A model generated the notes under the pieces. It made no database searches. It saw only the letters and a list, made by a program, of their open reading frames with translations, and was not told the DNA's origin. Shown here one piece after another: positions 31,262 to 38,249 of a DNA stretch of 64,000 nt (positions are counted from its first letter, which is position 1; each line of letters opens with the position of its first letter). The DNA comes from Microbacterium laevaniformans. Its GTDB lineage: Bacteria > Actinomycetota > Actinomycetes > Actinomycetales > Microbacteriaceae. The DNA is taken from assembly GCF_016907555.1 (NCBI RefSeq), contig NZ_JAFBCE010000001.1:2967133-3031132 (forward strand), in the 5' to 3' direction. Both the position numbers and the translations under genes were made by a program.

Positions 31262-31782
31262 ACTGTCCCCGCATTCCAACAGAGCGATGAAATCTGATCG
31301 TTATACGCCACCTGTGTAACCGACGTCAGCGGGTAGATGGTCTGGTAGGCCCCCGAGTAGTACGCGTCGTTGAACAGGCGGACCTTGTAGGTGGCATCCC
31401 TGTTCTTCGCGCCGCTGATGGTGTCGTTGAGGTTGCACTTCGGCGCATACCCCTGGATGTTGTTGCACGTATCGGGGTTGTTGTACGTGTGTGGCGGCCA
31501 GTTATTCATGTTGCCGTAGCTGCCATCGAACGCAGACCAAGGATGCAGCACGCTCGAGGCGTAGGGGTCGTCAGGCGGCCCGAAATTCAAGCTATCGTTG
31601 TACACGCACACATCTCCCGAGGAGCACGTGTGCCCTGAAGCAAGAGCCACGCCCGGCGCAAGACTGAGGCCAAGGACTGCACCGCCCACCGCCGCTGTCA
31701 GCATGTGAGCCACGAGGCGGCCCCGTCTCTTTCTGGTACCGCCTACGTCCCGGACAACCGACCTAGCGAATCGCCTCGTCAT
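31249..31782 (-). CDS. Secreted peptidase inhibitor I36-like protein
   Basis: 177 residues. A basic N-terminus, signal peptide (LTAAVGGAVLGLSLAPGVALASG) and a cysteine-containing domain with DVCVYNDSLNFGPPD, CNNIQGYAPKCNLND and a final SSLCWNAGTVCSF. The layout resembles the gamma-crystallin-like inhibitor I36/SMPI family of Streptomyces metalloprotease inhibitors. The assignment is by pattern only. Overlaps the next secreted-protein gene, so the pair is coupled. Confidence 0.65.
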   Translation of the reverse strand: MTRRFARSVVRDVGGTRKRRGRLVAHMLTAAVGGAVLGLSLAPGVALASGHTCSSGDVCVYNDSLNFGPPDDPYASSVLHPWSAFDGSYGNMNNWPPHTYNNPDTCNNIQGYAPKCNLNDTISGAKNRDATYKVRLFNDAYYSGAYQTIYPLTSVTQVAYNDQISSLCWNAGTVCSF

Positions 31783-31927
31783 GCGGGCATCATCGCATCG
31801 CTACTCCCGATGGGTCAATAGCTACCTTGGGTACCCATGATCTCTACAGGGCTAGAAGTCTGCGCATACGGCCACTAGGCCGTGTTGCTAAACGCCTTCG
31901 GGCTACCCGTGGGCGAGTCTTGGACGC

Positions 31928-32888
31928 GTGTCGCGTGATGTGATCTCGGATGAGGCGTGGGCTGTGATCGGCTCGTTGTTCCCGATTGCGAAGTCGACGG
32001 GGCGGCCGCCGGTGGATCGGCGCGCGGTGGTCGAGGCGACGGCGTGGCGGTTCCGGACTGGTGCGCCGTGGCGGGACGTGCCGGAGCGGTTCGGGAACTG
32101 GAACACGATCTATAAGAACTTCAACCGGTGGTCCGAGCAGGGCGTGTGGGCGCGGGTGCTAGAGAAGACGCAATCGTTTGCGCAGCAGTCCGGCGATCTG
32201 GACTGGGTCGCGTCGATCGACTCCACGATCGTGCGCGTGCATCAGCATGGCGCAACCCTTCCCCGCGTCACAAGGGGACCTGTCGAACTACAAGAAGTTT
32301 GGTGACGAACCGGCGGATCATGCGATCGGCCGTTCTCGCGGCGGGTTGACGACGAAGAGTCATCTGGTCTGCGACGGGAAGGGACGAGCTCTCGCGTTCA
32401 TCCTCACGCCCGGGCAAGCGGCGGACACCAGCATGCTGACCGCGACACTGAGCGAGATCCGCGTGCCAGGCGCCCGGGGAAGGCCGAGGTCGAGGCCGGA
32501 GCGGGTGCTCGCGGACAAGGGCTACCCGTCGAAGGCGAATCGCGCCTGGCTGCGCGAGCGCGGGATTGCCGCGACGATCCCCGAACGCGACGATCAGATC
32601 GCCCACCGACGCAAGCGCCGCGGGCGGCCGATCGACTTCGGCGACCAGCAGCGGGCCCGATACCGCGGCCGCAACGTCGTCGAACGGTGTTTCAACAAGC
32701 TCAAGCAGTGGCGTGGGATCGCGATTCGCTCAGACAAGCTCGCTCGCAACTACCACGCCGGCCTTTGCCTCGCCGCGACGCTCCATTGGCTCAGCAGTGG
32801 TGTCGTCGCTCATTCCGCGATCGGCAGCGCGAGATTCGTCGTAGGGGCGGGGTCGGTCACCAGTCGCGCGTGCGTTTCAACGTCGTAG
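31928..32888 (+). CDS. IS5-family transposase, two overlapping frames (GNAT element)
   Basis: Frame 1 runs 31928-32305; the +1 frame is open from at least 32178 to 32888, so the two overlap by over 120 nt around LSNYKKFGDEPADHAIGRSR. DDE residues lie in DSTIVRVHQH, LADKGYPSK and NVVERCFNKLKQW. After the conserved LHWL the frame runs ~25 codons further than in copies 1 and 2 and overlaps the end of the convergent GNAT gene, suggesting that capture of the passenger removed the original stop. Confidence 0.82.
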
Positions 32889-33346
32889 CGAACATTGCCG
32901 TAGCGGAGCTTCTCCCGCTCGATCCCTTCGGCGAGAAATCCCGCCGCGGTCGCCACTCGACATGACGCGGGGTTGTTCACCCGGTGCCCGAGCTCGAGCC
33001 GATGCAGCCCGTTCTCAAAGGCCCAGTCACTCACCACGATGAGCGCACCCGTCACGTATCCCTTCCCGCGCGCTTCGGCTGCGAGCCAGTAATACATCCA
33101 CGCGGTCTCGTGCCGAAACTCGATCGCGGACGCTCCGACGTTGCCGATCGCAACACCGTCCTCGACGACGGCCCAGTTCTTCACGTGCTCGTCGAAGCGC
33201 AAGGACTGGTCGATGAACGCCTCAGCAGCTGCCCGGGTTGACAGATCGGCGCCGCCGAACTGAGTCGCCAGATCGGAAGTGCTCTGAAATGCCTCGCTCA
33301 GCGCCGACGCATCGCGACTGTTCCACGGGCGAAGCGAGACACTCAC
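32810..33346 (-). CDS. Passenger gene: GNAT-family N-acetyltransferase
   Basis: 178 residues, the RimJ/RimL-like size. The acetyl-CoA binding segment is WLAAEARGKGYVTGALIVVS, followed by LHRLELGHRVNNPASCRVATAAGFLAEGI-type sequence (LHRLELGHRVNNPASCRVA). It would acetylate an amine or N-terminal residue; the substrate is unknown. It lies inside the IS ends, convergent with the transposase, and fills the same slot as other passengers in this IS group. Confidence 0.85.
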   Translation of the reverse strand: MSVSLRPWNSRDASALSEAFQSTSDLATQFGGADLSTRAAAEAFIDQSLRFDEHVKNWAVVEDGVAIGNVGASAIEFRHETAWMYYWLAAEARGKGYVTGALIVVSDWAFENGLHRLELGHRVNNPASCRVATAAGFLAEGIEREKLRYGNVRYDVETHARLVTDPAPTTNLALPIAE

Positions 33347-33405
33347 GCCCCCAATCCTGCCTCACTTGGCAGCCGTGAGTCGGACGCAGCCTTTAGCAAC
33401 ACGCC

Positions 33406-34407
33406 CTAGGTGTACTTCCCCGTGACGTTGTGAACGCGGGCTGAGGGGGTCTGGCCTCCGATCCCGGTGTGGGGTCTGTGGTGATTGTAGTGATGCAGCC
33501 AGGTCTCGTATGCCGCGGCTCGCTCTGCTTCGCTGGCGTAGGGCTTGGCGTAGGCCCATTCGGCGGCGAGGGTGCGGTTGAAGCGTTCGACCTTCCCGTT
33601 GGTCTGCGGCCGATACGGCTTTGTCCACTTGTGCTTCACCCCGTCGCCGAGCGCGTCCGCGAACGCGTGTGACCGGTAGCACGCGCCGTTGTCTGTCATC
33701 ACGGCGGTGACCGTGACTCCGAGGCTCGCGAAGAACGCGTTCGCGCGGGTCCAGAACCCTGCCGCGGTCTCCTTGCGTTCGTCGTCGAGGATCTCCGAGT
33801 ACGCGACTCTCGAGTTGTCGTCGACGGCGTGGTGCAGATACCGGTAGCCGCGGGAGCCGGCCGCTCCTGACCGTGCGGCCTTGTCACGGACGGATCCCGC
33901 GGCACGGTCCTGCGCCGATCCGCGGCCGAAGACGCGCCAGCCGCCGCCATCAGGGATCCGGCCCTGCTTCTTGATGTCGACGTGGATCAGCTGGCCCGGT
34001 CTTGCGACCTCGTACCGCTTCGGCGTCGGCTTGCGGACTGGCAGCCCGGTGGCCTGATCGATGTTCACGAGCTTCGGCATCCCATACCTGGCCAGCACCC
34101 GGCCGACCGTCGAGCGGGCAAGGCCCAGGTGATACGCGATCCGGTGCGGACCCCACCGGCGGGTGAACCGCAACGACACGATCCTCCGCTCCGTCTTCCG
34201 CGGGAGCCGGTTCGGCGAGGTCTGCGGCCTGAAGCTGCGGTCCGTCAACGGCAGCCCGGCCCGATACCGGTCGACCCACCGTTTCGCCGTCGCGGGCGAG
34301 CACTGGAACCGTTCCGCTGCCCGCCGCAACGACCAGCCCCGATCCACGACGAGGACAGCAAGACGACGACGCCCTTCCGGCGTCAAAGGCGCGTTAGCGT
34401 GAGACAC
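33406..34407 (-). CDS. IS481-family transposase
   Basis: 333 residues from the GTG at 34407. N-terminal helix-turn-helix (LRRAAERFQCSPATAKRWVD), then an rve-type DDE integrase core: HVDIKKQGRIPDGGGW, YRYLHHAVDDNSRVAYSEI, MTDNGACYRSHAFADAL, and HKWTKPYRPQTNGKVERFN with the final Glu. The stop codon TAG is not in the element; it is made by the CCTAGG target immediately outside the end, so expression of a defined C-terminus depends on where the element inserts. Confidence 0.88.
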   Translation of the reverse strand: MSHANAPLTPEGRRRLAVLVVDRGWSLRRAAERFQCSPATAKRWVDRYRAGLPLTDRSFRPQTSPNRLPRKTERRIVSLRFTRRWGPHRIAYHLGLARSTVGRVLARYGMPKLVNIDQATGLPVRKPTPKRYEVARPGQLIHVDIKKQGRIPDGGGWRVFGRGSAQDRAAGSVRDKAARSGAAGSRGYRYLHHAVDDNSRVAYSEILDDERKETAAGFWTRANAFFASLGVTVTAVMTDNGACYRSHAFADALGDGVKHKWTKPYRPQTNGKVERFNRTLAAEWAYAKPYASEAERAAAYETWLHHYNHHRPHTGIGGQTPSARVHNVTGKYT

Positions 34408-34503
34408 GAAGACCTCCGTGGTCAGGATGCGAGTGTGGTAACCCACATCCTGCCCGGAGGTCTTCGCCTACCTCACCCGTTCACAACCTCCCGGGGAAGT
34501 ACA
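33411..34503 (-). mobile_element. IS481-family insertion sequence
   Basis: 1,093 bp with inverted ends TGTACTTCCCCGTGACGTTG and TGTACTTCCCCGGGAGGTTG. The 6-bp target CCTAGG is duplicated at 33405-33410 and 34504-34509. The target is the junction formed where the GNAT element's right end met the left end of IS copy 2, so this insertion is younger than both. Confidence 0.88.
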
Positions 34504-34557
34504 CCTAGGGCGTGTTGCTAAACCGTTCTGGCTGGCTGTTCGGCGAGTCTTGAACGC

Positions 34558-35452
34558 GTGTCGCGTGATGTGATCTCGGATGAGGCCTGGGCTGTGATCG
34601 GCCCGTTGTTCCCGAAGGTGAAGTCGACGGGTCGGCCGCCGTTGGATCGGCGCACGGTGGTCGAGGCGACGGCGTGGCGGTTCCGCACGGGCGCGCCGTG
34701 GCGGGACGTGCCGGAGCGGTTCGGGAACTGGAACACGATCTACAAGAACTTCAACCGGTGGGCCGAGCAGGGCGTCTGGGCGCGACTGCTGGAGCAGGTG
34801 CAGTCCCTCGCACAGCGGTCTGGGGACTTGGACTGGGTCACATCCATCGACTCCACGATCGTGCGCGTGCATCAGCACGGCGCGACCCTCCCGCGCACCA
34901 CAGGGGGCTTCATCGAACTACAGGAAGTTCGGTGATGAGCCACCCGATCATGCGATCGGCCGCTCCCGCGGCGGGCTGACGACGAAGAATCACCTGGTCT
35001 GTGACGGGAAGGGACGTGCACTCGCGTTCATCCTTACGCCTGGGCAGGCGGCGGATACCAGCATGCTGACAGCGACGTTGGGCGAGATCCGCGTCCCCGG
35101 TGCCCGGGGCAGGCCAAGGGTGAGGCCGGACCGGGTGCTCGCGGACAAGGGTTACCCGTCGAAGGCGAATCGGGCTTGGCTGCGCGAGCGCGGGATCGCG
35201 GCGACGATCCCCGAGCGTGACGATCAGATCGCGCACCGACGCAAGCGCCGCGGCAGACCGATCGACTTCGGTTATGAGCAGCGTGTCCGCTACCGCGGTC
35301 GCAACGTCGTGGAGCGGTGCTTTAACAGGCTCAAGCAATGGCGCGGGATTGCGATGCGCTCAGATAAGACCGCCCGCAACTACCACGCTGGGCTCTGCCT
35401 CGCCGCGACACTCCACTGGCTCACCGGCGCCATCAGCAACACTGCTCAATGA
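34558..35452 (+). CDS. IS5-family transposase, two overlapping frames (copy 2)
   Basis: Same protein as at 27084-27978: frame 1 34558-34935, then the +1 frame to 35452. All three DDE motifs (DSTIVRVHQH, LADKGYPSK, NVVERCFNRLKQW) are intact, so the copy is probably active if the frameshift works. Confidence 0.85.
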
Positions 35453-35489
35453 GGCGCCCGCACCATGAAGCGGGTGGAAGGCTTGAGCC

Positions 35490-35987
35490 ATGGCACCTTC
35501 CCGTGATCGCTACCGCAAGTTGCGGCAGACGTACACGAGCCTCGGACTGGGCGAACTGACCGCGGCGACAGTATTCGCCGGCATCGCCGCCAGCGGCCTG
35601 ATTCCCGTCACGTCGACCCGCCCCGGCGCACTGGCGTTGTGGTCCGCGCTTGCCCCCCTGCTCCTGATCCTCGCCCAGGCGGGCGTCTACTGGCTCATGG
35701 CGCGCGAATGGGCCGGGCGAGCACGAATGCCCACCTGCGTCGCCGGAGCGTACCGAGCTGCCCGTCTCCTCGATCCGCTCGTTCTGGCTTTGGGACTCAT
35801 CGGAATCGTCGCTTGGTTCCCCTCCGGCGCAGACGCGGCCCTCGTCCTAGGCGTCTGGGTGTTCGCTGCCGCCGAGTATGCGAACTACTTTGTCGTGCGG
35901 CTTGCCTACCCAGTCCATCGATGGGCCGCGCATGTAACGCAGTGGCGTACGCCTCGATTGATCAAAGACCTCGATCGGGCCCGATAG
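35490..35987 (+). CDS. Passenger gene: four-helix membrane protein (copy 2)
   Basis: 165 residues, same sequence as the product of 28016-28513. It starts 38 nt after the transposase stop and is followed by the captured second transposase tail and the terminal repeat. Function unknown; see copy 1 for the helices. Confidence 0.75.
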   Translation: MAPSRDRYRKLRQTYTSLGLGELTAATVFAGIAASGLIPVTSTRPGALALWSALAPLLLILAQAGVYWLMAREWAGRARMPTCVAGAYRAARLLDPLVLALGLIGIVAWFPSGADAALVLGVWVFAAAEYANYFVVRLAYPVHRWAAHVTQWRTPRLIKDLDRAR

Positions 35988-36048
35988 CACGCCGCCTCCG
36001 GATCGCATGGGCCCTCCACTGGGTCACCGTGGGCTTTAGCAACACTGC

Positions 36049-36169
36049 CTAGGCGCGTGCCTGCTTCGGGTTGTTCAGGATCGACAGGTGCGCGCAACTG
36101 CCAGCGCCACCGCTGCCCACTCTTCGTTGGGTAGGGCGTGATCGAGCCGACGCCGCGACGCCTAGACAC
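36049..36169 (-). pseudogene. Tyrosine integrase 1, N-terminal fragment (piece 1 of 3)
   Basis: 40 codons from a GTG at 36169 (an in-frame GTG at 36178 is an alternative): VSRRRGVGSITPYPTKSG, then QRWRWQLRAPVDPEQPEAG and TRL. This is the Arm-type DNA-binding N-terminus of an integrase. It continues in frame with VGKAGYRT at 29568 across CTAG. The start overlaps the stop of the XRE gene (GTGTCTAG), so integrase and repressor were one transcription unit. Confidence 0.82.
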
Positions 36170-36764
36170 GGGACTCACGAAGGATCGCAACGCCGCCGGA
36201 TGCGGATGGCACGTGTTGCACACCCAGCCGATTGAGAGCTTTGCTAAGTTGGTCTATGTACCGCTCCTGCGCAGAGAGACCTTCGATCGCGATCTCCCTC
36301 GCGGAGCCTTCCGCTGTCTCGGCTCGATGGAATGCGTCGACGTACTGCAACATCGCGACGCGGAAGCGGAAGCGCAGCTCGTAGGCGTCGGTGATCTGGT
36401 TATCGGCGGTCTCGATGCCGACCGTGAGGTCGCCGGCAAGCCAGTCGACCGCATCCCACTCGCTGAGCATTTGGCCAGGCAGAACCTCGACCCGGCTACT
36501 AGTAACCAATGGGGCGAGCAGCGCGAAGGGTGGCACCTCCAGCGCGGCAGCGAGGACGAAGAGGTCGCCCAGAGTCACCGACGCCCGCTCCCCGTTCTCA
36601 AGCTTCGCGATTACAGATCGGTGCACCTTGTGCCCTAGATCGGCGGTGCGGTTTGAGAGCGCCTGGGCACTCAGCGGAGTGGAACGATCCTGCCGAAGTT
36701 GTCGGACGTTCCGGCCCACGGCGGCAGCAAGCCGCGCATCCCACGACTGTTGATCTACTGCCAT
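36162..36764 (-). CDS. XRE-family repressor-like protein of the island
   Basis: 200 residues. The N-terminal HTH_3-type domain (residues ~15-75: GRNVRQLRQDRSTPLSAQAL, HRSVIAKLENGERASVTLGD) precedes a helical C-terminal half of unknown fold. It is divergent from the excisionase gene and upstream of integrase 1, the position of a lysogeny-type repressor that controls integration and excision. The 113-bp gap to the excisionase gene must hold both promoters; I see no clear operator symmetry. Confidence 0.82.
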   Translation of the reverse strand: MAVDQQSWDARLAAAVGRNVRQLRQDRSTPLSAQALSNRTADLGHKVHRSVIAKLENGERASVTLGDLFVLAAALEVPPFALLAPLVTSSRVEVLPGQMLSEWDAVDWLAGDLTVGIETADNQITDAYELRFRFRVAMLQYVDAFHRAETAEGSAREIAIEGLSAQERYIDQLSKALNRLGVQHVPSASGGVAILRESRV

Positions 36765-36877
36765 GGATCAGAACACTACTTGACGGACTTGCGCTAATCA
36801 ACGCCAGTACATAATCTGTCACTCATCGGAACTGGTGTCGCATTGTTTGATCCGATTTAAGACAGGAGGAACCACGC

Positions 36878-37081
36878 ATGGCGGTTGCGCAGCGGGCTCT
36901 CAGCACTGACGGTGCGGCGGCGTATCTGGATATGCCGCCGGCCACACTCGCTTATTGGCGGAGCATCGGCGTTGGCCCGAAGTGGTTCAAGCTCGGACGA
37001 CGCGTCAGATACGACCGAGCCGACCTCGACAGCTATATCGATGTTCAGAGGGAAGCCTCGCAGCATGGGCGGCAACTGTGA
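36878..37081 (+). CDS. Excisionase-like small HTH protein
   Basis: 67 residues, ATG behind a strong ACAGGAGGAA ribosome-binding site. MerR/excisionase-type winged helix (TDGAAAYLDMPPATLAYW, GPKWFKLGRRVRYDRADL). Such proteins bend DNA at att sites to favour excision, or act as phage regulators. Its stop overlaps the next start (GTGA). With integrase 1 broken, it can only serve the second recombinase, if anything. Confidence 0.82.
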   Translation: MAVAQRALSTDGAAAYLDMPPATLAYWRSIGVGPKWFKLGRRVRYDRADLDSYIDVQREASQHGRQL

Positions 37082-37383
37082 CCGCCGATCCGGAGCGGAT
37101 GACGATCACGGTCAAGGAAGCCGCTCAGATGCTCGGGGTCGACCCGCGTACGGTCACATCTGCTCTGAGTACGCGTGGTGGCAACATCCCCGCCCGCGCC
37201 GTCGGGCGAAGAGTCGTGATCCCTCGCGCGTCGTTCCTGGCATGGCTATCGGGTGATACCAAGGACGCCGAGTCGCCGCATGGTGAGAGTCGCGAGAGCG
37301 AAGTCGCTGCCATTGTACGGACGAAGCTCATTGAGTTGCTGGGCACGCTCGGTGCGAGCGAGAGTCCGAGGGCGCCGCAGTGA
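37078..37383 (+). CDS. Second excisionase-type HTH protein
   Basis: 101 residues, GTG start overlapping the previous stop. HTH_17-like domain (TITVKEAAQMLGVDPRTVTS, IPARAVGRRVVIPRASFLAW) with a helical C-terminal tail (EVAAIVRTKLIELLGTLGA). Probably a DNA-binding regulator or excision accessory protein. Its stop overlaps the start of the replication-like gene, so genes 36878-38117 form one coupled unit. Confidence 0.75.
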   Translation: MTADPERMTITVKEAAQMLGVDPRTVTSALSTRGGNIPARAVGRRVVIPRASFLAWLSGDTKDAESPHGESRESEVAAIVRTKLIELLGTLGASESPRAPQ

Positions 37384-38117
37384 GTACTTCGGACAAGCGA
37401 CTATTCGCGAAGTTCACGCTGGACTTCCCGACCAATCCCAAGATCGCGGGCCTTTCCGATGCGGCGTTCCGCGCGCTCGTGGAGGCGGTCTGCTACAGCC
37501 GGCAGCACTTGACGGACGGGTTCATTCCGTCTGCTGTAGCCCGCAAGATGTGGGGCGATGCCGTGCTCGCAGAGTTGCGGACCAACCATCCCGATCGGCC
37601 GAGCCTTACCGAGGACGACGGCGGCTTTCGCATCCACGACTATGCGTCGCACCAGCTCACCGCCGCCGACATTCGGTCTCTCCAGGAACGTGGTCGGAAG
37701 GGCGGGCAAGCGAAGGCTGAGGCACGGCGGCTAGCACCGGCTAGCGATCGGCCAGAGCTACGCGTTGGCAACGGCACAGCGTCGGCTCTACAGAGTCAAG
37801 AGTCAGAGATGACTATGGCGAGCTTTCCTGAGTCCAGTCACTACCCGACCGCGCGCGATGCGACTGACGGCATCGATGCAATGACGGCGAGATTGGCCGG
37901 TCAGCAGGGAATCACCGATCTCGGCGCGGTGATCTCAGCCGCCGACAGTCACGTCGATCGGCGGCTCGATGCCAGCGGCGCTCTCCGCCTGAGTCTGCAC
38001 ATTCTCGGCAAGGCGGCATCGACGCCGACGAACGCTTTGCCCTACGTGCTCCGCTCTATCGAGCGGTCGCCCGCAGAGGTCCAGCAGTTCATCGACAAGG
38101 AGTTGATCGCTCTATGA
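37380..38117 (+). CDS. Phage replication-like protein
   Basis: 245 residues. The N-terminal ~100 residues (RLFAKFTLDFPTNPKIAGLS, CYSRQHLTDGFIPSAV, ARKMWGDAVLAEL) look like the winged-helix start of phage replication-initiation proteins (DnaD/protein O-like). A basic stretch ERGRKGGQAKAEARR follows, then a variable middle and a helical C-terminus. A 15-bp repeat occurs inside the gene (37740) and just after it (38139), which would suit an origin. Function inferred from layout and length only. Confidence 0.6.
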   Translation: MSTSDKRLFAKFTLDFPTNPKIAGLSDAAFRALVEAVCYSRQHLTDGFIPSAVARKMWGDAVLAELRTNHPDRPSLTEDDGGFRIHDYASHQLTAADIRSLQERGRKGGQAKAEARRLAPASDRPELRVGNGTASALQSQESEMTMASFPESSHYPTARDATDGIDAMTARLAGQQGITDLGAVISAADSHVDRRLDASGALRLSLHILGKAASTPTNALPYVLRSIERSPAEVQQFIDKELIAL

Positions 38118-38153
38118 CGTAGCCAACGCTTAGCCGGTGCTAGCGAGCGGCCA
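37728..38153. repeat. GCTAGC-containing repeats in and after the replication-like gene
   Basis: CGGCTAGC occurs at 37728-37735 and 37738-37745. GCTAGCGATCGGCCA at 37740-37754 recurs as GCTAGCGAGCGGCCA at 38139-38153 (14 of 15). Possible iterons of an element origin. The rest of the 132-bp gap after the gene holds a T7 run (38158-38165) that may end transcription. Confidence 0.4.
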
Positions 38154-38249
38154 CGGCTTTTTTTCTAGCACCCGCTGATACCCCCGCCTTCCGGCAGCCT
38201 TCTTTCCCCCCGAGAACAGAACCAATCCCCTGAAAGACGAACATCAATC

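Larger units (their letters stand above)
31879..33405 (+). mobile_element. IS5-family (IS427-like) element with GNAT passenger
   Basis: 1,527 bp. Ends GCCGTGTTGCTAAA and, inverted, GGCGTGTTGCTAAA; CTAG at 31875-31878 and 33406-33409. The transposase is closely related to copies 1 and 2 (for example MSRDVISDEAWAVIGSLFPI), with the same two-frame structure. Instead of a membrane protein it carries an acetyltransferase gene on the opposite strand in the same slot. Its right CTAG was shared with IS copy 2 before an IS481 element split the junction. Confidence 0.85.
29572..36048. mobile_element. 6.5-kb composite block bounded by IS5-like ends, inserted in integrase 1
   Basis: 6,477 bp flanked by CTAG (29568-29571 and 36049-36052), between two halves of one integrase codon series that rejoin in frame (GTRL then VGKAG). 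The left boundary is an IS5-like end GCCGTGTTGCTAAA; the right is the 3'-side end of IS copy 2 (inverted GCAGTGTTGCTAAA). Inside: P-loop kinase gene and transposase tail, two secreted-protein genes, an IS5-like element with a GNAT gene, an IS481 element and IS copy 2. It may have moved as one transposon or grown by repeated insertion at CTAG. Confidence 0.75.
34509..36048 (+). mobile_element. IS5-family element with membrane-protein passenger, copy 2
   Basis: 1,540 bp, the same as 27035-28574 at a constant offset of 7,474 bp with identical translated products throughout. CTAG lies on both sides (34505-34508 and 36049-36052). Identity of the two copies points to very recent transposition. Its 3'-side end forms the right boundary of the composite block in integrase 1. 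Confidence 0.9.

Noticed and set aside
34509..36048. Identical 1,540-bp copies as an assembly duplication
   Set aside because: The two copies have different flanking sequence and each sits in CTAG; removal of each restores a different part of the integrase, so both are real.
35906..36223. A 105-codon minus-strand ORF reading SITPYPTKSGQRWRW into IS sequence
   Set aside because: A chimaera: integrase N-terminus followed by antisense IS sequence; annotated as an integrase fragment.
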